Shown: positions 1 to 8,694 of the stretch, piece by piece
How the letters are laid out: each line of letters opens with the position of its first letter
Position numbering within the stretch: position 1 is the first letter of the stretch
Source of the DNA: Paraburkholderia sp. UYCP14C
GTDB taxonomy: Bacteria; Pseudomonadota; Gammaproteobacteria; Burkholderiales; Burkholderiaceae
Assembly (NCBI RefSeq): GCF_004197395.1
Contig: NZ_SELS01000031.1
Span: forward strand, 1-64,000
DNA length: 64,000 bases
Reading direction: 5' to 3'
Notes under the pieces: generated by a model
What the model was told of the DNA's origin: nothing
Databases searched by the model: none
Seen by the model: the letters and a program-made list of their open reading frames with translations, nothing else
Made by a program: the position numbers and the translations under genes

Positions 1-514
1 CGCCACCGCCACCACCACCACCACCACCACCACCACCGCCACTATTTCCACCACTGCTATTTCCCTTACCGCCCGTGCCCGCACTGCCACTCCCGCTTCC
101 GCTCCCTGAACCCGCCGCCCCGACGCCGCCGTTGCCGCTGGCGCCAGCACCGCTATTGCTCGAACCCGACGCGCCGCCACTACCGTTGCCATTGCCGCTG
201 CCGCCGCCGAGCCGGCCGCAGTCCGGACCGCCGAGCCCGCCGCAGCCAGCCGGTGCGAACACCGACGCGGCATCGTCGGCGGCCGTGGCGGTGCCGGCCT
301 CGGCGCCGGTCGCTGCGGCGTCGTTCTGCGCGAGCAGCAGCGGCGCGGACTCGCCGGGCTGCGCTCGCGACGCGTCGGCCTGCACCACCCAGCGAGGGGT
401 CACGTCCGCCGACGCCCCGTACGCGGCCTCGCCCGCCAGCGCCGCCACCCCCGTGAGGACCACCGCGCGGCGGATCATTGCACAGTAGTACTGAGCTAAT
501 TTTCTGGTCTTCAT
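1..514 (-). CDS. Exported glycine-rich protein, N-terminal part only (runs off the window)
   Basis: The frame opens at an ATG whose first base is 514, seven bases after a good ribosome site (GGGAGA), and stays open to the window edge, giving at least 171 residues. Residues 1-35 have a basic start (MKTRK), a second basic patch and a hydrophobic Val/Ala/Leu stretch, so a signal peptide is likely. An Ala/Asp/Gln-rich part with an LLLAQND segment follows. From about residue 95 the protein is almost only Gly, Ser, Ala and Asn, ending at the edge in an uninterrupted run of Gly. Two Cys (CGGLGGPDCG) stand just before the Gly region. No enzymatic motif is visible. A surface or secreted structural protein is an inference from composition; the function is unknown. 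Confidence 0.6.
   Translation of the reverse strand, partial: MKTRKLAQYYCAMIRRAVVLTGVAALAGEAAYGASADVTPRWVVQADASRAQPGESAPLLLAQNDAAATGAEAGTATAADDAASVFAPAGCGGLGGPDCGRLGGGSGNGNGSGGASGSSNSGAGASGNGGVGAAGSGSGSGSGSAGTGGKGNSSGGNSGGGGGGGGGGGGG
11..37. repeat. (ACC)9 trinucleotide microsatellite encoding poly-Gly
   Basis: Nine uninterrupted ACC units on the plus strand, read as GGT glycine codons in the minus-strand glycine-rich gene. It lies in a longer imperfect CCA/GCC tract covering positions 1-42. Copy-number change in units of three would alter poly-Gly length without shifting the frame. Confidence 0.9.
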
Positions 515-956
515 CGCGCGTCTCCCGAGCCAAGGACGGTACCTTGCCGCCGCCTTCGCGAGCTGCTCCAGCGGCGGCCGGCCTCTCTGCCTACGGGTCT
601 TGTCGCACCCCGAGTCCGTGGTGTCGAAGTGCTCCGCGCGTCGCTGCCGTGCAGACTGCGCGAGGTCGCGCCATCGCGTGATGACGCTCGTCGTGCGGCT
701 ATGTGCGGCTTTGTGCGCCCGGTCTGACTTCGAATCTCTGGCCGCTAATTTAGCGATATCCATGCCACGGGTCGCCAAGCCTTGAAGCGACGCGGGCGAT
801 AGCGGGATGTGCGATGCGCACGCTGGAAAAACGCCTGAAAACGTTGCGGCGATGAAACGCTCGCACGCAAAAGCGTGTTCCGGCACGGGATTCGTTAAGG
901 AGGGCGGCGCGCTGCCTCACGCCGTGTCGTGCGAATCGACGAGGTTCGAGTCGACG
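515..956. other. Intergenic region, 442 bases
   Basis: This stretch lies between the start of the glycine-rich gene and the stop of the ABC ATPase gene. I see no convincing gene in it. The ORFs present lack ribosome sites and have erratic Arg/Ala/Cys-rich composition. The only clear element is the ribosome site of the glycine-rich gene next to position 521. The promoter of that gene should lie here, but I could not identify hexamers with confidence. Confidence 0.6.
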
Positions 957-3164
957 CTAGCTGGCGTTTTCCGACGCGTCGTCGTCGCCGGCGCCGCCAT
1001 TCGTCGGGTCGTCCGCGTTGTCGCGGCGGGGCTCGCTTTGCAGCTCGCGCAGTGTGGCGACCGGAATATGGCAGCGAATCCGGTGTGCGGAACCCGAGTC
1101 CGCGGCGCCGCCGGCGTCGAGCAAAAAAGGCGGGTCCTGCTGCTCGCAGATGGCGCCGAGCTTGCGCGGACAGCGCGTGTGAAACACGCAGCCCGATGGC
1201 ATCGCGCCGGGCCCGGGCAACTCGCCCGCGAGACGGATGCGCGCACGTCGACGCGTGTCATTGGATTCGCCGTCGCCCGGCAGCGTCGGCACGGCGGACA
1301 GCAGCGCCTCGGTATAGGGGTGTTGCGGCCCATCGAACACGGCCGCCGCCGGGCCGATTTCGAGCAAGCGGCCGAGATAGAGCACCGCGATGCGATCCGA
1401 CACGTAGCGCACCACGTGCAGATCGTGCGAGATGAACACGTAGCTGACGCCGCGCTCGCGCTGCAAGTCGGCGAGCAGGTTCAGAATCGCGGCCTGCACC
1501 GACACGTCGAGCGACGAAGTCGGCTCGTCGCACACGACGACGCGTGGTTCGCCCGCGAACGCGCGCGCAATCGCGACGCGCTGCTTGAGCCCACCCGATA
1601 GCTGACGCGAGCGCGCGTCGAGATAGCGCTCGGGCAACCGCACGGCATCCGTCAGCGCGGCGAGACGTGCGTCGATCTCGGGACCGCGCAGCGCGGTGAA
1701 GCGCGCGAGCGCGCGGCCGATCAGCCGCTTGACCGAATGGGCGCGATTGAGCGCCGAGTCGGGATTCTGGAACACGATCTGCAGCGACTTCAGCTGTTCG
1801 TCGCTGCGTCGCGTGACGCGTGCGGCGAGCGGCGCGCCGTCAAGTTCGAGCACGGCGCCGGCATCGGGTGCGAGCAGGCCGAGCATCAGCCGCGCGAGGG
1901 TCGTCTTGCCGCTGCCCGATTCGCCGACGAGTCCGAGCGTCTCGCCGCTCGCGAGTTCGAGCGACACGTCGTCGACCGCGCGCAGCGGCGCACCCGACAC
2001 GTGGAATGTTTTCGCCAGGTTGCGCGCACGCAGAACCGGCGAAGACGCCGCGCGCGGCGGCCGCGCCTCGGGTGATGCGGCCACTGCGGGCGGCGCGCTC
2101 GAGACCGCACGCGGCAACTCGATCGCGCGCTCGTGATAGTGGCAGCGCGCCATCTGATCGCCATGCGCGGCGCCGAGCCGATACGGCGGCGGCGCGTCGC
2201 GGCGGCAGCGCTCGTCGGCGAGACGGCAGCGCTCCGCATAGACGCAGCCCTGCGTGACCGAGCCCGGCAGCGGCAGGCCGCCCGCGATCGTATCGAGCCG
2301 CTCGCGGTCCTTGCTGCGTCCGGCCGTCGGCAGGCAGCGCAGCAATCCGACCGTGTACGGATGACGTGGCCGTGCGAACACATCCTGGGTCGCGCCTTCC
2401 TCGACCAGCTTGCCCGCGTACAGCACGCCGACGCGTTCGCACATGCGGCCGATCACCGCGAGGTTGTGGCTGATGAACAGCACCGCGGTACCGAGTTCCT
2501 CGCGCAACTGCGCGACGAGGTCGAGCACTTCCGCTTCGACGGTCGCGTCGAGGCCGGTGGTCGGCTCGTCGAGAATCAGCAGAGCGGGGTTCGACGCCAG
2601 CGCCATCGCGATCACGACGCGCTGCTGCATGCCGCCCGACAATTGATGAGGATAGCTGTCCATCACGCGCTCGGGCGCCGCGATGCGCACGCGCCTCAAC
2701 ATCTCGAGCGTGCGATGCAGCGCTTCGTCGCGCGCGACACCGGCCGCCTCGAATGCTTCGGAAACCTGACGGGCGATCGTCAGCGATGGATTCAGCGCGC
2801 GCCCCGGGTCCTGGTAGACCATCGACACGGTCGTCGCGCGCATGCTGCGCAGCGCATCGGCGCCGAGCTTGTGCACCTCCGCGCCGGCGATCACGATCTT
2901 GCCGGCCTTCAGCTTGCCGTTGCGCGGCAGATAGCGCAGCGTCGCCATCGCGACGGTCGACTTGCCGCAGCCCGATTCGCCGACGAGCCCATACGCTTCG
3001 CCGCGCCGCACGCGAAACGACACGTCCTGCAGCACTTCGCGATCGCGTCCGCGGATCCGGTAGGTGACCGTCAGGCCGACCACGGTCAGCGCGTCGGTGC
3101 GATCGCTCTTCGATACGTCGAACGCGGCGAACGCGGAGGGCAAGGTGGACGACGAGCCGTTCAT
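957..3164 (-). CDS. Peptide-type ABC importer, fused double ATPase (DppD-DppF-like)
   Basis: A 735-residue protein with two complete nucleotide-binding domains in tandem. Domain 1 has Walker A GESGCGKS at residues 62-69, signature LSGGMQQR at 175-182 and Walker B LLILDE at 195-200. Domain 2 has Walker A GESGSGKT at 414-421, signature LSGGLKQR and Walker B VVVCDE. Each half ends with the oligopeptide-transporter C-terminal extension (Cys-containing CVYAERC and CVFHTRC segments). One fused chain replaces the usual DppD plus DppF pair and would power the two permeases encoded just upstream. The ATG at 3164 overlaps the permease stop by four bases (ATGA), showing translational coupling. Longer in-frame starts run back inside the permease gene and are not credible. 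Substrate is unknown; di/oligopeptide or similar is inferred from family. Confidence 0.88.
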   Translation of the reverse strand: MNGSSSTLPSAFAAFDVSKSDRTDALTVVGLTVTYRIRGRDREVLQDVSFRVRRGEAYGLVGESGCGKSTVAMATLRYLPRNGKLKAGKIVIAGAEVHKLGADALRSMRATTVSMVYQDPGRALNPSLTIARQVSEAFEAAGVARDEALHRTLEMLRRVRIAAPERVMDSYPHQLSGGMQQRVVIAMALASNPALLILDEPTTGLDATVEAEVLDLVAQLREELGTAVLFISHNLAVIGRMCERVGVLYAGKLVEEGATQDVFARPRHPYTVGLLRCLPTAGRSKDRERLDTIAGGLPLPGSVTQGCVYAERCRLADERCRRDAPPPYRLGAAHGDQMARCHYHERAIELPRAVSSAPPAVAASPEARPPRAASSPVLRARNLAKTFHVSGAPLRAVDDVSLELASGETLGLVGESGSGKTTLARLMLGLLAPDAGAVLELDGAPLAARVTRRSDEQLKSLQIVFQNPDSALNRAHSVKRLIGRALARFTALRGPEIDARLAALTDAVRLPERYLDARSRQLSGGLKQRVAIARAFAGEPRVVVCDEPTSSLDVSVQAAILNLLADLQRERGVSYVFISHDLHVVRYVSDRIAVLYLGRLLEIGPAAAVFDGPQHPYTEALLSAVPTLPGDGESNDTRRRARIRLAGELPGPGAMPSGCVFHTRCPRKLGAICEQQDPPFLLDAGGAADSGSAHRIRCHIPVATLRELQSEPRRDNADDPTNGGAGDDDASENAS

Positions 3165-4054
3165 CGGTCGAGCACTCCCTGCACGCCGTCGGCGATCAGA
3201 TTGACGCCGACCACCAGCGACGCGATCGCGCCCGCCGCGAACACGACGGTCCACCACGCGCCGCCCGCCATCAGCGTGTACGACTCGGACAGCGCGAGCC
3301 CCCAGTCGGCCGACGGCGGCTGGATGCCGAAGCCGAGAAACGATAGCGTCGCGACCGCGAAGATCGCATAGCCGAGCCGCACGGTCGCCTCGACGACGAT
3401 CGGCGGCAGCACGTTCGGCAAGATCTCCGCGAACATGATGTAGGGTGCGCGCTCGCCGCGCAGCTGCGCGGCGGCCACGTAGTCGAGATGACGCTCGGCG
3501 AACACGGCGGCGCGCACGGTGCGCGCGGTGATCGGCGTGAACGTGATGCCGATCACGAGAATCACCGTGAGGTTCGACGCACCGACCGCGGCGAGCGCGA
3601 GCAGCGCGATGATCACGAGCGGCAGTGCGAGCACCGCGTCGATCAGGCGGCCGATCACGTCGTCGACCCAACCGTCGAAGTAGCCGACCAGCAGGCCGAG
3701 CGCGGTGCCCGCCGCGGTGCCGAGCAGCGTCGCGAGCGGCGCGATGGTCAGGATGTCGCGCGCGCCGACGATCACGCGTGAGAACACGTCGCGGCCGAGC
3801 TGATCGGTGCCGAACCAGTGGGTGCGATCGGGCGGCGTCAGTGAATTGAGCGGATCGGACGCGTACGGGTCGAGAGGCACGAACCACGGTCCGGCGATCG
3901 CGCAGACGATCCACCACGCGACAATCAGCGCGCCCACGATGAAGGTCGGCGAACCCAGCAGCAGGAGCACGCGCGGGTAGCGCGGTTCGTCGGCCGCGCC
4001 TGGTGCGGGCGAGCCTGGTGGCGGCGATGAAGCCGGCGGCACGGTCGTATTCAT
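3161..4054 (-). CDS. Peptide-type ABC importer, inner-membrane permease (DppC-like)
   Basis: A 297-residue protein with a Pro/Ala-rich cytoplasmic N-terminus, a first membrane segment at about residues 30-55, then the DppC landmarks: a HWFGTDQLGRDVFSR segment, several further membrane helices and the permease loop around the ERAPYIMFAEILPN stretch that contacts the ATPase. The C-terminal SFLGFGIQPPSADWG motif is typical of DppC/OppC subunits. Its start overlaps the stop of the DppB-like gene by four bases and its own stop overlaps the ATPase start, so the three genes are translationally coupled. It forms the transmembrane channel together with the DppB-like protein. Confidence 0.87.
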   Translation of the reverse strand: MNTTVPPASSPPPGSPAPGAADEPRYPRVLLLLGSPTFIVGALIVAWWIVCAIAGPWFVPLDPYASDPLNSLTPPDRTHWFGTDQLGRDVFSRVIVGARDILTIAPLATLLGTAAGTALGLLVGYFDGWVDDVIGRLIDAVLALPLVIIALLALAAVGASNLTVILVIGITFTPITARTVRAAVFAERHLDYVAAAQLRGERAPYIMFAEILPNVLPPIVVEATVRLGYAIFAVATLSFLGFGIQPPSADWGLALSESYTLMAGGAWWTVVFAAGAIASLVVGVNLIADGVQGVLDR

Positions 4055-5079
4055 TCGGCGGTCCTCACCCGCAGCCGCGGATTGAGCAGCACGTGCAGCG
4101 CATCGGCCACCAGATTCGCGAGCGTATAGACCACGCCGATCGTCAGTACGCCCGCTTCGAGCATCGGAAAGTCCTTGGCCTTGGCGGCGTTGTAAATCAG
4201 CGAGCCGATGCCCTGGTAGCGGAACAGCGTCTCGACCACCACGAGTCCGCCGATCATGTAGCCGAGCTGGGTGGCGGCGACGGTGATCGTCGGCAGCAGC
4301 GCGTTGCGCAGCACGTGCCGCCAGATCACCACGTGGCGCGGCAGGCCCTTGAGGATCGCGGTGCGCGTGTAGTCGGCATCGAGCGCTTCGACGGTGCCCG
4401 CGCGTGCCATCCGCGCGATGTAGCCGAAGAACACCAAGACGAGCGGCAGCACCGGCAGCACCAGATGCCGCAGCTGTTCGAGCACGCCCGCCTCGGGCGG
4501 ATACGAGGCCTCGATCGGCAGCCAGCGCAGCCACACGCCGAACACGAGGATCAGCACGATCGACGACACGAACTCCGGCACCACGGTCGCCGACAAGCCG
4601 CCAATGCTGATCGTGCGATCGAGCCAGCGTCCCGCATGCATCGCCGACCACACGCCGCCCGCGATACCGAGCGGTACGACCACGATGAACGCGAGCAGGC
4701 CTAGCTTCGCCGAATGCCCGAGCGCGTCGGCGATGAACGGTCCAACCGGTTCGCGATACGCGTACGACAGCCCCATGTTGCCGCGCACGAAATGCGTGAT
4801 CCAGTCGATGTATTGGGTGAGCAGCGGCCGGTCGGCGCCGAGCTGATGATTGAGCGCGGCGACCGCGCGCGCGTCGGCGAGCGGCCCGAGCACCGCGCGG
4901 CCGATATCGCCGGGCAGCAGCTGGCCGCCGGCGAACACGATCAGCGACAGCAGCCACAGCGTGATCAGCGAAAGACCCAGGCGGGTCGCCAGAAACCGCG
5001 CGACGCGGCCCGCGTTGCCGTTCGTCGCGCGTGGCAAACGCGATGCGTTCGAGGCGGGAGAGGGCGCCGGAGCCGACAT
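4051..5079 (-). CDS. Peptide-type ABC importer, inner-membrane permease (DppB-like)
   Basis: A 342-residue protein. An Ala/Pro/Ser-rich N-terminus of about 25 residues is followed by the first helix (LGLSLITLWLLSLIVFAGG) and the DppB-type periplasmic segment with LLPGDIGR. The conserved ATPase-contact loop is the TAILKGLPRHVVIWRHVLRNAL region. About six membrane helices are visible. The ATG at 5079 is preceded by AGGAGA at seven bases, an excellent ribosome site. It lies 40 bases downstream of the binding-protein gene and overlaps the DppC-like gene by four bases, so the four genes 5120-6796, 4051-5079, 3161-4054 and 957-3164 form one operon. Confidence 0.87.
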   Translation of the reverse strand: MSAPAPSPASNASRLPRATNGNAGRVARFLATRLGLSLITLWLLSLIVFAGGQLLPGDIGRAVLGPLADARAVAALNHQLGADRPLLTQYIDWITHFVRGNMGLSYAYREPVGPFIADALGHSAKLGLLAFIVVVPLGIAGGVWSAMHAGRWLDRTISIGGLSATVVPEFVSSIVLILVFGVWLRWLPIEASYPPEAGVLEQLRHLVLPVLPLVLVFFGYIARMARAGTVEALDADYTRTAILKGLPRHVVIWRHVLRNALLPTITVAATQLGYMIGGLVVVETLFRYQGIGSLIYNAAKAKDFPMLEAGVLTIGVVYTLANLVADALHVLLNPRLRVRTAE

Positions 5080-5119
5080 CGTGAGTTCTCCTGCGAAGGG
5101 GCGTCGAGCAGCGCGGTGC

Positions 5120-6796
5120 TTATGCGCTCAGCGTCGCGCGATCGAAATACAGTTGCGCGAGCGCGGTGAAGCGCACGCCGTTCACGCCCTTGCGCATCGC
5201 GATCAGCTGATCGTAGAAGAACGGGATGATCAGCGGGGTTTCGTCGAGCAGCAACGTCTGGATCTGTCCGGAGATTTTCTTCTGCGTGGCGAGATCGATC
5301 GCCGCAACGAACTGCGCGACCAGCTGGTCGTATTGCGGGTTCTTGAAGTGCGCGGCGTTCCAGGTGCCGTTGCTCGTCAGCGGCGCGTTGAGGAACACGT
5401 TCGGCACGCCGCGATGGCCGTAGTCGGTGATGCCGAGCGGCGAGTCGAGCCAGTCGGATTTGCCCGGCGTGCCCGCGCCGTAGTACAGCGACTGGCTTTC
5501 GACCTTCAGATTGATGCGCACGCCGATCGCCTTCGCGGCGTTCTGCACGACGACCGCGAGGTCGGGGATCTCCATGTATTTTTCGGTGGTCAGCGTGACG
5601 TCGAAACCGTTCGGCACTCCGGCCTGCGCGAGCAACTGCTTGGCCTTCGCGACATCGATCTTGCGTTGCGGCACGCCCGCATCCGACGACGGAAACACCG
5701 GCGCGAACGGGCTGTCGTTGCCGAGCTGCGCGCGCCCCTTGAAGAGACCGCGCACCAGCACGTCGCGATCGAGCGACAGCGCGAGCGCCTGGCGCACGCG
5801 TTTGTCCTTGAAGAGCGGGCTGTCGTTGCGCATATGGATCTGCCGATGCGCGCTCGACTTCACGCCCACTGCCTTGAAGTCCGGATTGTTCAGGATGCCC
5901 GCGCCGCCCTGCACGGTGAAGGTGCCCATCACGTCGGCCTGATGGCCCTGTAATGCGAGCAGTTGCGCCTGTTCGTCGGCGTAGAACGAAAACTGTACGC
6001 GTTGCGGTAGCGCCTTGTCGCCCCAGTAGTCGGGATTGCGCACGAACGACGCGCCGACCTTCGGCTGATACTTTTCGAATTTGAACGGACCGGTGCCGAT
6101 GAAGCTCTTTTCGTAGTTGCCCGCGTAGTTCGCGGGCAGCAGGACCGCGTTGTAATTATCCGAGGAAACGTAGTACGGGAAATTGCCGTTCGGCGCGTCG
6201 AGATGGAACTCGACCGTGTGTTCGTCGACCATCTTCGCGCCGCCTTTCGACAGCACGCCCTTCAACACCGACAGCGCGGCCGAGCCGCTCGCGGGATCGG
6301 CGAGACGGTCGAAGGTGGCGACCACGTCTTTCGCGCCGAAGCTCTGGCCGTCGTGAAATTTCACGTTCTGGCGCAGCTTGAAGGTCCACACGTCGCCCTT
6401 GTCGTTCGGCTTCCACGACAGCGCGAGCGCGGGCTTCAGCATCAGCTTCTCGCCGTCGTCGTCGATCAGGAATTCGCCGGTCTGGTTCAGCAGCGCGAGA
6501 CTCGCGGCGTCGGTGACCGTCAGCGGATCGACGGCGCCCGCCGGCGTCAGATGCGCGACGCGGATCGTCTGGTTCGACGTGGCCGGCGTACCTTGCGCCC
6601 GCGCTCGGGGCGCGCCGAGCAGGCCGCCGCCCGCGAGTGAAAGACCGACCACGCTCGCATAGCGCAGCATTTCGCGGCGCGTGATGCGGCCGGCAAGGAA
6701 CTCGTCGAGGGCGTGGTTGCCGTAGGCGTCGGCGGTGAGGCGGGCTTCGTTCAGTGCTGCATCAGGGGCGAGAAATCGGTCCGCTGGCGTTTTCAT
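5120..6796 (-). CDS. Peptide-type ABC importer, Tat-targeted solute-binding protein (family 5)
   Basis: A 558-residue solute-binding protein of the DppA/OppA type (SBP family 5). Recognisable pieces are the ALSWKPNDKGDVWTFKLRQNVKFHDG segment near the N-terminus of the mature part, the FIGTGPFKFEKYQP stretch and the KDKRVRQALALSLDRD segment. The N-terminus is unusual: about 38 polar residues, then TRREMLR with twin arginines at 40-41, a hydrophobic segment rich in Gly/Leu/Ala, and a likely cleavage after ALA-like ARA near residue 67. This is a twin-arginine signal, so the protein is probably exported folded. I chose the ATG at 6796; the in-frame extension to 7006 adds Arg-rich residues of non-coding character. 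The ribosome site is weak. Ligand unknown. Confidence 0.85.
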   Translation of the reverse strand: MKTPADRFLAPDAALNEARLTADAYGNHALDEFLAGRITRREMLRYASVVGLSLAGGGLLGAPRARAQGTPATSNQTIRVAHLTPAGAVDPLTVTDAASLALLNQTGEFLIDDDGEKLMLKPALALSWKPNDKGDVWTFKLRQNVKFHDGQSFGAKDVVATFDRLADPASGSAALSVLKGVLSKGGAKMVDEHTVEFHLDAPNGNFPYYVSSDNYNAVLLPANYAGNYEKSFIGTGPFKFEKYQPKVGASFVRNPDYWGDKALPQRVQFSFYADEQAQLLALQGHQADVMGTFTVQGGAGILNNPDFKAVGVKSSAHRQIHMRNDSPLFKDKRVRQALALSLDRDVLVRGLFKGRAQLGNDSPFAPVFPSSDAGVPQRKIDVAKAKQLLAQAGVPNGFDVTLTTEKYMEIPDLAVVVQNAAKAIGVRINLKVESQSLYYGAGTPGKSDWLDSPLGITDYGHRGVPNVFLNAPLTSNGTWNAAHFKNPQYDQLVAQFVAAIDLATQKKISGQIQTLLLDETPLIIPFFYDQLIAMRKGVNGVRFTALAQLYFDRATLSA

Positions 6797-7071
6797 CGAT
6801 GGCGTGTCCAGTCCGTTCTGTTGCCGGTTCGAAGCGTCGCGCAAGCCGCGCGACAGCGCGAGGAAAAGCGGTCTCAGTGTAAGCGATTGCTCGCGGCTCT
6901 GGCGCGCCGGCGGCACACCGCGCCCGCCGATCGGCCGATAAACGGCGCGCGGTGTGTCGTCGTGACAACGTTTGCCCGACGCATGCTCGCGAGCGGCGCC
7001 CGCCATAGCGGACGGATTGGCGGTATCGCGCTGGCATCCTTACCGATCGCGATGCGTGTGCCGAGTGAGTT

Positions 7072-8091
7072 TTACCGCGGCAAGTTATTCGGCCGTCCCC
7101 AGCGATGAAACAGCACCGAGCCGACCCAGCACGCCATGAAGGCCGCGACGATCGCATAACCGAGCGCGCCGAAATGATCGTTGATGCGGGCGAGCGCATC
7201 CAGCACGCCGCCGCTCCAGCCGAAGCGGTCCGACAGCAGCCCCAACGCCTCGACGCCGCCGATCACGATCGCGACCACCGCCGACACGAACGTGATGCTC
7301 GCGTTGTAGTACAGCTTGCGCTTCGGGTCGTCCATCGCCCAGCCGTAGGCATGCACCATCAGCACGTTGTCGGTCGAATCGACGAGCGTCATGCCGGCCG
7401 TGAAGAGCGCGGGGAACACCAGGATCGAGTAGAGCGGCAGGCCGGTGCTCGCCTGCGACGCGGCGATCGCGAGCAGGCCGATCTCGGTCGCGGTGTCGAA
7501 GCCGAGCCCGAACAGCACGCCGACCGGGTACATGTGCCAGCTTTTCGTGACCAGCCGGAACAGCGGCCGCAACGCGCGCGACAGCAGCCCGGCTGGGGCG
7601 AGCGCATCGGCTGACGCGGGACTCGCCGCGCCATCATGTTGCGCGTGCCGGTAGCGGCGCCACACATCGCGCAGGATCACCAGATTGACCGCCGCGAGCA
7701 CCAGCAGGAACGTCGCGGAAACCAGCGTGCCGAGCGTGCCGCCGACTGCCTTGAAGCTTTCGAAGCGCCCATGCAGCGAATGCGTGGTCCACGCGATGCC
7801 GAGCGTCGCCGCGATCACGATCGTCGAGTGTCCGAGCGAAAACGCGAGCCCGATGCCGACCGGCCGCTGGCCGGTTTGCATCAGCTTGCGCGTGACGGCG
7901 TCGATCGCCGCGATGTGGTCGGCGTCGACCGCATGGCGCAGACCGAAGCCATACGCGAGCAGCGCGGTGCCGAGCAGCAACGGGTAGTGGCGAAACGCGA
8001 TCAGCGCCCACAGCCACGCGCCGAGGTTGGCGGCGATCAGCACCGCGTAGAGCGTGACGAGGCGAGGGCGCAGCGAGGCGGTAGGCGTCAT
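7072..8091 (-). CDS. Nickel/cobalt transporter of the NiCoT family (HoxN/NixA-type)
   Basis: A 339-residue polytopic membrane protein. The NiCoT signature is present in the second membrane segment: RHAVDADHIAAIDAVTRK, with the HX4DH metal-binding pattern. Further family motifs are LGFDTATEIGLLA and the LVDSTDNVLMVHAYGWA region. It is predicted to take up Ni2+ and/or Co2+ across the inner membrane using the proton gradient. The start is uncertain: the ATG at 8091 lacks a clear ribosome site, and a longer frame from a TTG at 8157 would add a His-rich (PAHL)n stretch encoded by the tandem repeat. The cupin gene lies directly upstream on the same strand. No urease, hydrogenase or cobalamin gene is in the window to fix the metal. 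Confidence 0.87.
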   Translation of the reverse strand: MTPTASLRPRLVTLYAVLIAANLGAWLWALIAFRHYPLLLGTALLAYGFGLRHAVDADHIAAIDAVTRKLMQTGQRPVGIGLAFSLGHSTIVIAATLGIAWTTHSLHGRFESFKAVGGTLGTLVSATFLLVLAAVNLVILRDVWRRYRHAQHDGAASPASADALAPAGLLSRALRPLFRLVTKSWHMYPVGVLFGLGFDTATEIGLLAIAASQASTGLPLYSILVFPALFTAGMTLVDSTDNVLMVHAYGWAMDDPKRKLYYNASITFVSAVVAIVIGGVEALGLLSDRFGWSGGVLDALARINDHFGALGYAIVAAFMACWVGSVLFHRWGRPNNLPR

Positions 8092-8121
8092 GTGGCGCGG
8101 GCGGGCGAAAACGGCGGGTGA

Positions 8122-8165
8122 ATGAGCGGGCAAATGAGCGGGCAAATGAGCGGGCAAATGAGCGG
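8122..8165. repeat. Tandem repeat, 12-base unit, about 3.7 copies
   Basis: Three exact copies of ATGAGCGGGCAA (8122-8133, 8134-8145, 8146-8157) and a partial fourth (8158-8165) lie between the cupin stop codon and the nickel permease. Read on the minus strand they encode Pro-Ala-His-Leu repeats in frame with the permease if translation began at the TTG at 8157. Because the unit is a multiple of three, expansion would lengthen a His-rich N-terminal tail without a frameshift. Confidence 0.9.
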
Positions 8166-8166
8166 C

Positions 8167-8694
8167 CTAGTGGTCGTGCGGATGCTTGTGGATCGGATCG
8201 ACCCAGTAGACCGTTTCCGGCTGCTCGACCGCGTCGATGTTCAGATTGACGACGACCGCTTCGTTGTCGCTGCGCACCAGCACGCATTCGAGCGGCTCGT
8301 CGGTGCTCGCGTTGATCTCCTGATGCGGCACGTAGGGCGGCACGAAGATGAAGTCGCCGGGACCGGCCTCGGCGGTGAATTCCAGATGCTCGCCCCAGCG
8401 CATGCGCGCCTGGCCGCGCACCACGTAGATCACGCTTTCGAGCGCGCCGTGATGATGCGCGCCGGTCTTCGCGTTCGGATGGATCGTCACGGTGCCGGCC
8501 CAGATCTTCTGCGCGCCGACGCGCGCCGCGTTGATCGCGGCCGCGCGGTTCATGCCCGGCGTTTGCGCGGTGTTGCTGTCGAGCTGATCGCCGCGGATGA
8601 CCTTCACGCCGTGCTCGCGCCAGTCGACCTGCGCGCCGGTTTCGGCGGCTTCGTGTTCGGCCCGGTAATGCGGATGTTCGTGATCCTGGCTCAT
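8167..8694 (-). CDS. Cupin-domain protein with His-rich C-terminus
   Basis: A 175-residue protein. The cupin metal site is clear in the middle: GAHHHGALESVIYVVRG (motif 1, H-H-E pattern) and PGDFIFVPPYVPHQE (motif 2, with the conserved His). The N-terminus is His/Glu-rich (HEHPHYRAEHE) and the C-terminus ends HKHPHDH, both able to bind divalent metal. The start has a strong GGAGGAG ribosome site five bases upstream. The gene sits just upstream of the nickel/cobalt permease on the same strand, separated only by the 12-base repeat, so co-expression is likely. Many cupins of this shape are metal-dependent isomerases, dioxygenases or sensors, so the reaction cannot be assigned. A role in metal handling is only suggested by the tails and the neighbour. 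Confidence 0.8.
   Translation of the reverse strand: MSQDHEHPHYRAEHEAAETGAQVDWREHGVKVIRGDQLDSNTAQTPGMNRAAAINAARVGAQKIWAGTVTIHPNAKTGAHHHGALESVIYVVRGQARMRWGEHLEFTAEAGPGDFIFVPPYVPHQEINASTDEPLECVLVRSDNEAVVVNLNIDAVEQPETVYWVDPIHKHPHDH

Noticed and set aside
515..956. Mobile element or attachment site near the left edge
   Set aside because: No integrase, transposase, terminal inverted repeat or tRNA fragment is visible.
3165..3917. N-terminal extension of the double ATPase
   Set aside because: It lies inside the DppC-like permease gene. The ATGA overlap at 3161-3164 gives a natural start.
8122..8165. CRISPR-like repeat
   Set aside because: The 12-base units are adjacent without spacers, so it is a simple tandem repeat.
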